Assembly (NCBI GenBank): GCA_001915545.1
Contig: MNQS01000178.1
Location: forward strand, 1-51,996
Origin: Bacteroides sp. 43_108
GTDB taxonomy: Bacteria > Bacteroidota > Bacteroidia > Bacteroidales > Bacteroidaceae
DNA length: 51,996 bases
Direction: 5' to 3'
Under the pieces are notes generated by a model. The model searched no databases. It was not told the DNA's origin and was given only the letters and a program-made list of their open reading frames with translations. Position numbers and translations under genes: made by a program. Below, piece after piece: positions 1 through 6,471 of this stretch (position 1 is the first letter of the stretch; the number at the start of each line of letters is the position of its first letter).

Positions 1-2
1 AA

Positions 3-83
3 ATTAGTGCGCTGACCGTGTTGCAATACGTCAACTATATTAATAACAAGCCTATTGGCAGAATTAAATACGCACTAAATTAA
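3..83 (+). mobile_element. 3' end of an IS982-like transposase (cut by window edge)
   Basis: The first 27 codons form an open frame ending in TAA at 81-83. They encode a tail with the motif LQYVNYINNKPIGRIKYAL. From memory, IS982-family transposases of Bacteroidales end in a similar LQYIN...KPIGxxKYAL pattern; this is recall, not a search. The rest of the gene lies left of the window, so intactness cannot be judged. Its position at the edge of the repeat-rich accessory island fits a mobile element. It could also be the tail of another DDE transposase. Confidence 0.45.
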
Positions 84-99
84 TTCCGCCAACGGGTAT

Positions 100-711
100 T
101 CATTTGTTTGTTTTCCCGTACAACGCCATAGCCTTCATGATTCTGATGTTCTCACGGCAGAGCCATGGGAAGTCGATGCATCGGAACGGGACAGTGGTTG
201 CCTCGAGGATGTTGAGGGCGCGTATGTCCTGCGGTATCTGCGATGCATGGGCGATGATGAGTGTGGCGCGTGTGCGGGAGCAGAAGAAGAGGGCTTTCTG
301 CAGTTCTGGGTAGTCGAACGTGGTGGTGGCGTCGGGACAGTCGGTGAAGGTGTGGAGCGGAGTGTTCATGCCGTTGGTGGCAATGAACTTGTCTGCTTCA
401 CTTGTGTCTGTCTGTCCGCAGGTGTATATTATTGTGTCCTTTTTCTGCATTGTGGTGAGTTGTTCTGGCGCTGTGCAGGTGATGTCTCTGGGTATGCCTG
501 CGTAGAGCTTGCGCAGGGTGGGGGCAGTGAGCCTTGCCGGGGTGTCGACGCTGTACATCTTGTATAGGTACACGTCTCTGTCGCCATGACGGGAGATGCA
601 TGGTGTGTCTGTGTGGAAGGCACGGTGTATGGCTCTCTGGCGTCTGAGTTCAGCCTCGGGCACCTTGGTGCCGTGGGGCGTCTCGATTCTTATGTCGTGG
701 CGGGAAATCAT
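100..711 (-). CDS. Degenerate resolvase-like protein (hypothetical)
   Basis: A 203-residue protein whose C-terminal half reads like the N-terminal catalytic domain of a serine recombinase. It has an IIYTCGQTD segment where recombinases have YxRVST, then ELQKALFFC, ATLIIAHASQIPQ (compare ADVLIVWKLDRLSRN) and VPFRCIDFPWL...RIMKAMA. The catalytic Ser and the nearby Arg are replaced (CGQ), as is the conserved DRLSR motif, so it is unlikely to cut DNA. The first 80 or so residues are Arg/His/Thr-rich and I do not recognise them. I place the start at the ATG at 711: a TTG extension to 729 would run through a repeat hairpin (712-727). It is the next gene downstream of upxY on the same strand, about 670 bp away across repeat arrays. 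The resolvase reading is a motif comparison by eye. Confidence 0.45.
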   Translation of the reverse strand: MISRHDIRIETPHGTKVPEAELRRQRAIHRAFHTDTPCISRHGDRDVYLYKMYSVDTPARLTAPTLRKLYAGIPRDITCTAPEQLTTMQKKDTIIYTCGQTDTSEADKFIATNGMNTPLHTFTDCPDATTTFDYPELQKALFFCSRTRATLIIAHASQIPQDIRALNILEATTVPFRCIDFPWLCRENIRIMKAMALYGKTNK

Positions 712-830
712 GCAAAACTTGTTTTGCAAGTTAAAACGCGAGCTTGCTCGTTAGGTAAAACACAAAGCTTGCTTTGTTAGGTAAAACGCAGACTTTGTCT
801 GCTAGGTAAATGCGAACAAGTTCGCTAGTT
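712..830 (+). repeat. Family A mini-hairpin array, 5 units
   Basis: Five successive perfect palindromes with 2-3 nt loops: GCAAAAC/GTTTTGC (712-727), GCGAGC/GCTCG, ACAAAGC/GCTTTGT, GCAGAC/GTCTGC and GCGAAC/GTTCGC. They are separated by AGTTAAAAC or TAGGTAAAAC/T linkers. The array begins one base upstream of the start codon of the resolvase-like gene on the opposite strand. Confidence 0.9.
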
Positions 831-840
831 TATTTTTTTT

Positions 841-1036
841 AGACATAAGAACATGTGTGAAGCGGGCTTCACAAGGTAAAACGCAGGCTGTGCCTGCTAG
901 GTAAATGCACTTTGTGCTAGATAAATGCGAACGGGTTCGCTAGCTAATAGCTATTACCTGCATCGTAAGCGATGTTTTTACCTGCAATGCTTACATTGTC
1001 ATTTACCTGCAACTTTGTTGTAGTTCTTGTGTCTTT
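841..1036. repeat. Family A composite palindrome (forward arm, centre, reverse arm)
   Basis: It starts with AGACATAAGAACA and runs through forward hairpins GTGAAGC/GCTTCAC, GCAGGC/GCCTGC, GCAC/GTGC and GCGAAC/GTTCGC joined by AGGTAAA. It passes a centre AGCTAATAGCTATTACC and continues with hairpins in the opposite orientation, each preceded by TTTACCT (GCATCG/CGATG, GCAATG/CATTG, GCAAC/GTTG). It ends in TAGTTCTTGTGTCTTT, an inverted copy of the left end. The whole element is therefore a long imperfect palindrome. Confidence 0.85.
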
Positions 1037-1088
1037 ATTTTGTTGCTGCCTAGTGCTCTCGATGACATTGTGCTGTCGTTGAGATTAG

Positions 1089-1110
1089 ATCCCTGGTCCT
1101 TGCCAGGGAT
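1089..1110 (+). repeat. Family B palindrome (REP-like)
   Basis: ATCCCTGG at 1089-1096 pairs with CCAGGGAT at 1103-1110 over a 6-nt loop. It is embedded in the usual flank (GACATTGTxxxGTCxTTGAGAT before, GACaGTGTCG after). Confidence 0.85.
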
Positions 1111-1131
1111 GACAGTGTCGCGGGCACTTGT

Positions 1132-1263
1132 GCAAAACGAGTTTTGCAAGTTAAAACGCTTCGCTAGCTAATAGCTCTTACCTGCATCGTAAGCGATGTT
1201 TTTACCTGCAATGCTTACATTGTCATTTACCTGCAACTTTGTTGCTGTAGTTCTTGTGTCTTT
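1132..1263. repeat. Family A half composite
   Basis: One forward hairpin (GCAAAAC/GTTTTGC) is followed by the centre GCTAGCTAATAGCTCTT and a reverse arm nearly identical to that of 841-1036, ending in GTAGTTCTTGTGTCTTT. Either the forward arm shrank or the reverse arm was copied. Confidence 0.85.
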
Positions 1264-1314
1264 ATTTATTGTTGCTTTGTGTTCTCGCTGACATTGTGGT
1301 GTCGTTGAGATTAG

Positions 1315-1336
1315 ATTCCTGGTCCTGGCCAGGGAT
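1315..1336 (+). repeat. Family B palindrome (REP-like)
   Basis: ATTCCTGG pairs with CCAGGGAT, with one T-G wobble relative to the usual ATCCCTGG arm. Confidence 0.8.
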
Positions 1337-1378
1337 GACGACATCGCAGGCAGTTGGGATTTGTATCGCTTTTGTCTG

Positions 1379-1981
1379 TTATTCTGTGTTGGGGAGGACT
1401 TCGATGAGGTCGGGGCAGATCTCGGTGGCTACGGTGGCGATGCCTTTGAGCTGGACGACGATGCGCTTGGCGCGGGCACCCTTCACTTTCATGAAGATGC
1501 CTTCGACACCGTCGAGCGGACCTCCGTGGATGCGCACGTGGGTGCCTCGGCTGACGTTGAGCTCATCGGGGGTGAAGAAGAGCGGTTTCTGTTTGCGCGC
1601 CTCGGCTAGGGTGATGAAGTCGTTCATCTGCTTGTCGGGCACGGTGATGATGCCGTTTTTTCGGCCTCCCTTGAAGAATATGTATTGTAGGAATCTGTTT
1701 TGTTGAAGGTATGGTTCCAGCTCGTGCTCGTTGGAATGTACGAAGATGAGGTTGCTGACGGCCGGTTTGGGAACTGTGGTTTTTCTTCCCTTGACGGTCT
1801 GTACTTCGTATGTCAGCGGGATGAAGCATTCGATGCCGTCGTTGTCGAACGTGGCTTTTACGGACATCTCGTGATTATAGAGCGCACGCATGGCGTACCA
1901 TCGTTTGGTGGTTTTGTCTGTGTCTGCGGCCATGTGTGTTTGTGTGAAGTTCTGGGTGGCTCCCATCTGGTATATGTGCAT
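1379..1981 (-). CDS. UpxY-type NusG-like transcription antiterminator
   Basis: A NusG-paralogue of 200 residues, or 184 if it starts at the ATG at 1933 (MAADTDKTTKRWYAMRALYN); I favour one of the inner ATGs at 1966 or 1933. The NGN domain begins at RWYAMRALYNHEMSVK and includes CFIPL and NLIFVHS. A KOW domain follows (GTHVRIHGGPLDGVEGIF...RIVVQL). In Bacteroides, UpxY proteins are the first genes of capsular polysaccharide loci and let RNA polymerase read through early termination in their own operon. Here no polysaccharide genes follow; downstream come repeat arrays, the resolvase-like gene and an IS end. The gene is probably the stranded head of a polysaccharide locus that was disrupted or continues left of the window. 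A putative invertible promoter lies about 115 bp upstream and currently points away. Confidence 0.85.
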   Translation of the reverse strand: MHIYQMGATQNFTQTHMAADTDKTTKRWYAMRALYNHEMSVKATFDNDGIECFIPLTYEVQTVKGRKTTVPKPAVSNLIFVHSNEHELEPYLQQNRFLQYIFFKGGRKNGIITVPDKQMNDFITLAEARKQKPLFFTPDELNVSRGTHVRIHGGPLDGVEGIFMKVKGARAKRIVVQLKGIATVATEICPDLIEVLPNTE

Positions 1982-2095
1982 ACCTTCGAATCCTTGATGT
2001 TAGTATAAATTACTGAACCCCAAGTGTTTATAACTTTGATTGCACGGATAAACGCCTGTGCTAGCTTTGATAATCTTTCGCATTTTCTTAGTGTT

Positions 2096-2275
2096 TATCT
2101 CTTGCGAGGAGATATTTAGGTGAATTTAAGGTATAAAAGACGCATAGTCCAATGGTCTTCATACACCATCAACTGTTAAAATCTTATGTCAATAAAATCA
2201 TTTGATTATCAGTTTTGTACTGATATTATTTTTTTACGTATCTTTGCATTGTCGCATATCTCCTCGCAAGAGATA
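2096..2275. promoter_or_regulatory. Putative invertible promoter of upxY, flanked by 20-bp inverted repeats
   Basis: The arms TATCTCTTGCGAGGAGAT (from 2096) and ATCTCCTCGCAAGAGATA (to 2275) are perfect inverted copies over 20 bp (2096-2115 and 2256-2275) and enclose 140 bp. Inside, near the right arm, is a Bacteroidetes promoter reading rightwards: TTG at 2215-2217, a 21-nt spacer, and TATCTTTG at 2239-2246. Inversion would place the -7 box near 2125-2132 reading left, straight into upxY. Bacteroides capsule loci are known to switch upxY operons by inverting such promoters with serine recombinases. As read, the element is OFF for upxY. The arm sequence differs from the B. fragilis Mpi site as I recall it. 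Confidence 0.75.
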
Positions 2276-2372
2276 TGTTTTTTTTATTTATGTGCGTTTT
2301 GGAAACTTTATTTTTTTTGATGTGTTAAATTGTTGGCGGATTTACACTTTTCAAAAAGGCGGGAAAGAACTG

Positions 2373-2594
2373 GTGTGAAGCAGGGCTTCACAAGGTAATA
2401 CGCGAGCTTGCTCGCTAGGTAAAACACAAAGCTGTGCTTTGTTAGGTAAACGCGAGCAGGGTCGCTAGGTAAATGCAAACTTTTGGTTTGCTAGGTAAAA
2501 TGCAACTTTGTTGCAAGGTAAAACATGAAGCTAGGCTTCATTAGTTAAAACGCGCTTTTGCGCAAGGTAAATCGCGAATGCTCGCTAGGTAATA
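2373..2594 (+). repeat. Family A mini-hairpin array, about 9 units
   Basis: The longest forward array near upxY. Its stems are GTGAAGC, GCGAGC, ACAAAGC, GCGAGC, GCAAAC, GCAAC, ATGAAGC, GCGC and GCGA, each followed by AGGTAAA or AGTTAAA, ending in CTAGGTAATAG. It lies where the currently oriented promoter (2239-2246) would transcribe. Confidence 0.85.
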
Positions 2595-2606
2595 GTTTTT
2601 GTTTTT

Positions 2607-2743
2607 AGACATAAGAACATAAGAACAAAAGTTCATTGAATGTTCAAATGTCTGTTCAAGCGGGCTTGACATACCTTTGCTCTTTCAATGTTTGCACCTT
2701 TGGTGCTTGGCTACGACTCTTTTGTTTGGACAAGAACAGAAGG
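2607..2743 (+). repeat. Family C three-hairpin element, copy 1
   Basis: The left flank is AGACATAAGAACATAAGAAC. The main stem spans 2634-2690 (CATTGAA pairing TTCAATG, apical TTCAAGC/GCTTGA). GCACC/GGTGC and a decayed third hairpin follow, and then the tail AAGAACAGAAGG. Confidence 0.8.
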
Positions 2744-2767
2744 TTGGGTGTTTACTTCTTATTTTTA

Positions 2768-2903
2768 AGACATAAGAACATAAGAACAAAAGAGACATTG
2801 AAGAATTTAATATCCATTCAAATAAATTTGATGCATATTCCAATTCTTCAATGCCGGCACCTGTGGCGCTGGTCTGCAACTCTTTGTTTAGAAAGAACAG
2901 AAG
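2768..2903 (+). repeat. Family C element, copy 2 (different stem sequence)
   Basis: The main stem spans 2796-2853. CATTGAAGAATT pairs perfectly with AATTCTTCAATG over 12 bp, with an apical CAAAT/ATTTG hairpin. The stem sequence is quite unlike the 8.6-kb copies, yet stem length, apical position and both AAGAAC flanks are kept. Confidence 0.8.
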
Positions 2904-3093
2904 ATTCTTTCTTTTGTTTCTTTTAAGAATACTGTGCTTTGCACTTACAAATTAGTTTGTATGATGAATGTTTGGCAGAAATGCCATGAGCTTGTTCATG
3001 TAAGATCTGTCGGATGTTCATCATTATGTATTCTTGTGTTCTTTTGTTCTTGTGTCTTTATTTATTGCAGCATCCAGCTTGGTTTCTGATTAG
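2904..3093. other. Repeat-derived spacer without a recognised gene
   Basis: Contains a partial element ending in TTCTTGTGTCTTTATTTATT (about 3040-3066), which is the reverse-end sequence of family A composites, and a weak ATGAAT/ATTCAT inverted segment. Open frames here are short and made of repeat sequence. Confidence 0.5.
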
Positions 3094-3115
3094 ATCCCTG
3101 GTCCTAGCCAGGGAT
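3094..3115 (+). repeat. Family B palindrome
   Basis: ATCCCTGG at 3094-3101 and CCAGGGAT at 3108-3115. It begins a segment of about 135 bp that is repeated almost exactly from 3509. Confidence 0.85.
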
Positions 3116-3136
3116 GACGGTATCGCTGGCATGTGT

Positions 3137-3238
3137 GCAAAACGGGTTTTGCAAGGTAAAATACAAAGCGTGGATTTGTTGGTTAAACGCAGGCGGTGCC
3201 TGTTAGGTAAAATGCTACGCAATGCTCGCGAGGTAATA
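3137..3238 (+). repeat. Family A mini-hairpin array
   Basis: Stems GCAAAAC, ACAAAGC (degenerate partner), GCAGGC and TACGC, then a GCTCGC remnant and AGGTAATAA. Essentially duplicated at 3552-3640. Confidence 0.85.
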
Positions 3239-3250
3239 ATTTTTGTTTTT

Positions 3251-3390
3251 AGACATAAGAACATAAGAACAAAAGGGTACATTGAACGTTCAAATGTCTG
3301 TTCAAGCAAGCTTGACATACCTTTGCTCTTTCAATGTTTACATCTTTGGTGCTGAGTTTTCAACTCTTTTTGTTGAAAAAGAACAGAAGG
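3251..3390 (+). repeat. Family C element, copy 3
   Basis: The main stem spans 3280-3336 with an apical TTCAAGC/GCTTGA, and the tail AAGAACAGAAGG ends at 3390. The third hairpin is weak (GAGTTTTCAACTC). Confidence 0.8.
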
Positions 3391-3421
3391 GATATGTTAT
3401 TGTAGCTGTTGCTATAGCGTC

Positions 3422-3530
3422 ATTCCTGGCTGGGACCAGGAACCTTATGTTCATTGGCTGTCGGACGCTTTCTTTTATCGTCGGCATTTGTGCTTGCATT
3501 GAGATAAGATCCCTGGTCCTAGCCAGGGAT
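3422..3530. repeat. Family B inverted pair (B' then B)
   Basis: The B' copy (ATTCCTGG 3422-3429, CCAGGAA 3436-3442) is an inverted version of the B copy (ATCCCTGG 3509-3516, CCAGGGAT 3523-3530). The two face each other like a REP/iREP pair. Confidence 0.8.
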
Positions 3531-3551
3531 GACGGCATCGCTGGCATGTGT

Positions 3552-3640
3552 GCAAAACGGGTTTTGCAAGGTAAAATACAAAGCGTGGATTTGTTGGTTA
3601 AACGCAGGCGGTGCCTGTTAGGTAAAATGCTACGCTAGTT
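3552..3640 (+). repeat. Family A mini-hairpin array (duplicate of 3137-3238)
   Basis: The sequence from the preceding B palindrome through this array is practically identical to 3094-3228. This points to a recent segmental duplication about 415 bp apart. Confidence 0.85.
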
Positions 3641-3649
3641 TTTGTTTTT

Positions 3650-3785
3650 AGACATAAGAACATAAGAACAAAAGTTCATTGAACGTTCAAATGTCTTTTC
3701 AAGCAAGCTTGACATACCTTTGCTCTTTCAATATTTGCACCTGCGGTGTTGAGTCTATGACTCTTTTGTTGTATAAGAACAGAGG
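3650..3785 (+). repeat. Family C element, copy 4
   Basis: The main stem starts at CATTGAA (3677) and ends at TTCAATA (3733). GCACC/GGTG and GAGTCTATGACTC hairpins follow. The tail AAGAACAGA runs straight into a family A array. Confidence 0.8.
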
Positions 3786-4008
3786 TGCAAAACGTGTTTT
3801 GCAAGTTAAACGTGAAGCAGAGCTTCAACTAGGTAAAACGCAAAAACATTGTTTTGCTAGTTAAATGCGCTTTGCGCTAGCTGATAACTTTTACCTGCAA
3901 TGCCCAGCATTGCTTTTACCTGCATCGTTTACGATGCCTTTTACCTGCACCGCGATGGCGGTGTCATTTACCTGCAATGCTCGCATTGCTATGGTTCTTA
4001 TGTCTTTA
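3786..4008. repeat. Family A composite palindrome
   Basis: Forward hairpins (GCAAAAC, GTGAAGC, GCAAAAC variant, GCGC) and the centre GCTAGCTGATAACTTTTACC precede four reverse units (GCAATG, GCATCG, GCACCG, GCAATG stems, each after TTTACCT). It ends in TTCTTATGTCTTT. Confidence 0.85.
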
Positions 4009-4058
4009 TTATTTTATGTTTCGTGCTCTCGCTGGCATTGTACCGTCATTGAGATCAG

Positions 4059-4080
4059 ATCCCTGGTCCAGGCCAGGGAT
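4059..4080 (+). repeat. Family B palindrome
   Basis: ATCCCTGG / CCAGGGAT. The flanking ACCGTC (before) and GACGG (after) can extend the stem with a bulge. Confidence 0.85.
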
Positions 4081-4220
4081 GACGGCATCGTTGGTGCTTG
4101 TGATGTTTTGTGGGTGTTTGGGAACGTGGGGGAGGATGTGAGGGCTCGTGGTGTTTGTTCTGGGCGCTCGGGAAAGAATTTTTGAGGGCTCGGAAGTTTT
4201 GTTGCGAGGGCTCGGAATTT

Positions 4221-4361
4221 GCAAAGCGGGGCTTTGCAAGGTAAAACGCAGACTTTGTCTGCTAGGTAAAATGCTAGCACGCTCGCGAGGTAAACGTGAG
4301 GCAGGGCTTCAACTAGGTAAAACGCAAAACTGAGTTTTGCTAGTTAAACGCTTCGCTAGTT
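4221..4361 (+). repeat. Family A mini-hairpin array
   Basis: Stems GCAAAGC, GCAGAC, GCTAGC/GCTCGC type, GTGAAG, GCAAAAC and GCTTCGC with AGGTAAA linkers. It ends just before TTTTTAGACAGAAGAAC. Confidence 0.85.
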
Positions 4362-4384
4362 TGTTTTTAGACAGAAGAACATTT

Positions 4385-4536
4385 GCAAAGCGGGGCTTTG
4401 CTAGGTAAAACACAAAGCTGTGCTTTGTTAGGTAAACGCGAGCGGGCTCGCTAGGTAAAACGTGAAGCTTGCTTCACTAGGTAAAGCTCAAAACTTTGTT
4501 TTGCTAGGTAAACGCGCTTTGCGCTAGGTAATAGCC
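4385..4536 (+). repeat. Family A mini-hairpin array
   Basis: Stems GCAAAGC, ACAAAGC, GCGAGC, GTGAAGC, CAAAAC and GCGC in regular succession with AGGTAAA linkers. The middle stretch (ACAAAGC, GCGAGC, GTGAAGC) is repeated almost exactly at 7210-7285. Confidence 0.85.
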
Positions 4537-4560
4537 TTGTGGGTGTTTATGATATTTTAA

Positions 4561-4814
4561 GACAGAAGAACATGTGTGAAGCGGGTTTCACAAGGTAAAA
4601 CGCAGGTTGTGCCTGCTAGGTAAAATACGAGCGGGCTCGCAAGTTAAACGTGAAGCAGAGCTTCAACTAGGTAAAACGCACTTTGTGCTAGTTAAATGCG
4701 CTTTGCGCTAGCTGATAACTTTTACCTGCATCACAGGTGTGATGTTTTTACCTGCAATGCTTACATTGTCATTTACCTGCAACTTCGTTGCTGTAGTTCT
4801 TTTGTTCTTATGTC
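4561..4814. repeat. Family A composite palindrome
   Basis: GACAGAAGAACATGTG, then forward stems GTGAAGC, GCAGGt, GCGAGC/GGCTCGC, GTGAAGC, GCAC and GCGC. A centre GCTAGCTGATAACTTTTACC and reverse stems GCATCACA, GCAATG and GCAAC follow. It closes with TTCTTTTGTTCTTATGTC. Confidence 0.85.
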
Positions 4815-4849
4815 TGAATAAATGTGGCATCCTGCTTGGGATGAAGAAG

Positions 4850-4871
4850 ATCCCTGGTCCGGGCCAGGGAT
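4850..4871 (+). repeat. Family B palindrome
   Basis: ATCCCTGG / CCAGGGAT with loop TCCGGG, the standard downstream GATGACGGTGTCGTTGGC and the GTGTTTTGTGGGTGTTTACT tail. Confidence 0.85.
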
Positions 4872-4919
4872 GACGGTGTCGTTGGCACTTGTGGTGTTTT
4901 GTGGGTGTTTACTGTGTTT

Positions 4920-5028
4920 TTGACAGAAGAACATGTGTGAAGCGGGCTTCACAAGGTAAAACGCAGGTTGTGCCTGCTAGGTAAATGCACTTCGTGCTAG
5001 ATAAATGCGACTTTTAATTTGTTAGGTA
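4920..5028 (+). repeat. Family A mini-hairpin array (last of the 2.4-5.0 kb block)
   Basis: AGACAGAAGAACATGTG followed by stems GTGAAGC, GCAGGt and GCAC, then a decayed unit and TTAGGTAATGG. It stops shortly before the terminator of the antitoxin gene. Confidence 0.8.
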
Positions 5029-5077
5029 ATGGTTGTCCATTAGCTATGAAGTTGGATATAGTTATTGAGAATGAAAA

Positions 5078-5106
5078 AGGCGGTGGACTTTTTTAGAACA
5101 CCGCCT
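5078..5106 (-). terminator. Rho-independent terminator of the MqsRA-like operon
   Basis: AGGCGGTG (5078-5085) pairs with CACCGCCT (5099-5106). Read on the minus strand it is followed by TTTTT, directly downstream of the antitoxin stop. Confidence 0.75.
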
Positions 5107-5117
5107 GTAAAATAGTA

Positions 5118-6104
5118 TCAGATATTTTTTAATGAGAATGCATATTTGAAATCTATAGATGAATGCAGTTCTTTATTATTGATCCACGCCGGCTCGTCGT
5201 GGCTTTTTTCAGAAATAGAAGTGGGACTGTCGTTTTTAAATGTGGTGTAAACCTTTTCCAATATATTCATTTGTTCATTTGTGAAACTTGATAGGTCGCA
5301 TGAAATATCCGATATAAGTTTCATTCCAATGTTTCCGTTTTTGCTTTCAACTTCTATCTGTTGAATGTCGTCTAAAAGGGCATAAACCTTATCCCAACAG
5401 TTGGGTACTGGGCCATATTGTATTGCTTTGAATGTCAATCCGGTCATAGCTTGCCCATTTTCTCTATAGGCTAAGAAGTCTGTATAAAACAGCAATTTGT
5501 TCATTTGAGTAACAAAGACTCCTTCAAATTTTTCAATGAAGAATAAAATGACATTTTTTAATCTGCTTATAGATTGCATTGCATAGCCGTTATATTTGTC
5601 ACGACATCCGCCTCCGTAAATCAAATTACAGAGAAATCCTTCTTTGAAAGCCTTGTTCTCATATTCTTCTAAACGTCTTTTAATATTCTGACGTTCCTCG
5701 TTGGATAAAACACCTGTTGCTGCATCAACAAATGTTTCAAATGTTTTTGGAGATTGTATGGCTTTTAGGACTCGTCCGTTTGCCAGACTTGGCATTTCTC
5801 CGTTTTCGTATAAGCGATATTGGTTATCTCCGAATCCTAAAATTTTAGACATCTTTGATGCTGACAATTCATATCTGCTTCTTATTTCTTTGATTTCATC
5901 AGGGAATGGTATCCCGTGTTTGGCGCGATAAGCGTTGTATATTTGAGCTGTGTTTACAACATCCATCTGAGTAGTGGTGAATGTTTCTTCGGTATCTACA
6001 CATTTGTAGCATACGTATGTGTATTCATATTCTTCTTTGCGAAAAACTGCCATCCGAGTTTCTGTAAGGAGAATAGTGGCACCTCCGGTAAATGGACTTC
6101 TCAT
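5118..6104 (-). CDS. MqsA-like antitoxin with C-terminal SocA/Panacea (DUF4065) domain
   Basis: A 328-residue protein. The N-terminal segment has a CYKC motif near residue 32, the remains of the MqsA zinc site, without a clear first CxxC pair. It is followed by an MqsA/YgiT-type helix-turn-helix (about residues 72-115: IRSRYELSASKMSKILGFG...YENGEMPS). The C-terminal half (from about SRLKNVILFFIEK) is a Panacea domain with MNKLLFYTDFLAYRENGQAMTGLTFKAIQYGPVP and the tail SHDEPAW. Panacea proteins are known antitoxins in many toxin-antitoxin systems, and fusions to MqsA-type DNA-binding domains are common. It lies 2 nt downstream of the toxin frame in one operon. The intact antitoxin next to a damaged toxin suggests a module losing its toxin, unless the toxin frameshifts are assembly errors. 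Confidence 0.85.
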   Translation of the reverse strand: MRSPFTGGATILLTETRMAVFRKEEYEYTYVCYKCVDTEETFTTTQMDVVNTAQIYNAYRAKHGIPFPDEIKEIRSRYELSASKMSKILGFGDNQYRLYENGEMPSLANGRVLKAIQSPKTFETFVDAATGVLSNEERQNIKRRLEEYENKAFKEGFLCNLIYGGGCRDKYNGYAMQSISRLKNVILFFIEKFEGVFVTQMNKLLFYTDFLAYRENGQAMTGLTFKAIQYGPVPNCWDKVYALLDDIQQIEVESKNGNIGMKLISDISCDLSSFTNEQMNILEKVYTTFKNDSPTSISEKSHDEPAWINNKELHSSIDFKYAFSLKNI

Positions 6105-6106
6105 AA

Positions 6107-6454
6107 CTATTTGAATTTATATTTAATCTTTTGCTCTGCTATATGAAAAGATATACAAATGGCGCTTGAACTGCTGAATCCCATAGATATTTTAATATAT
6201 ACATCATTGCCTTTTATGTCTTTGCCAAACACCCACATATCTCCTTTCTTATTTAAGGTGTCTTCTATCGGTCCATCGACATAATCATTAGTTTCAAGTT
6301 GCATTATTATATCTTCTCTGTATTTGGGAGTGATTTCCAATTCCAAAAGGGTTTACATGTTTTTCCCTCTATCGTCACGAAAGACAATTCAAAAAACTTT
6401 TACTTTTTGGTTGAATTGAGACAGGAAATATTCTACTTCTTCTTTTGTCGCCAT
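6107..6454 (-). pseudogene. MqsR-like toxin, frame broken twice
   Basis: The intact frame from 6346 to 6107 gives ELEITPKYREDIIMQLETND, then DMWVFGKDIKGNDVYIKISMG and CISFHIAEQ. I recall this pattern from MqsR-family toxins next to Panacea antitoxins. The true N-terminus is upstream in another frame: ATG at 6454 gives MATKEEVEYFLSQFNQKVKVF, then TGA after a run of six T. Removing one T continues ELSFVTIEGKTCKP, and restoring one base in the CCCTTTT run rejoins LELEITPK. The two shifts (+1 and -1, about 50 nt apart, both in homopolymers) cancel, so the remainder is preserved. This may be genuine decay, a reversible slippage tract or assembly error. An ATG at 6466 is an alternative start. As read, no full-length toxin is made. 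Confidence 0.6.
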
Positions 6455-6471
6455 AAATGGTTGCATTTTTG

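Noticed and set aside
712..729. Longer start (TTG at 729) for the resolvase-like gene
   Set aside because: The extra codons come from a family A hairpin; the ATG at 711 is the better start.
2607..2903. Family C as a classical MITE with terminal inverted repeats
   Set aside because: The AAGAAC flanks on both sides are direct, not inverted, and I saw no target-site duplication; left open as structured RNA or another element.
2636..4333. Open frames of 60-118 codons in the repeat block (for example 3282-3638, 3014-3355, 4014-4280)
   Set aside because: They consist of repeat sequence, share identical segments because the repeats do, and show no protein-like composition.
841..4814. Integron attC array
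   Set aside because: No integrase, no gene cassettes between hairpins, and units are 22-24 nt, far shorter than attC sites.
712..5028. CRISPR-like appearance of the family A arrays
   Set aside because: The constant part is only 7-10 nt, the variable parts are self-complementary and recur between arrays, and no cas genes are present.
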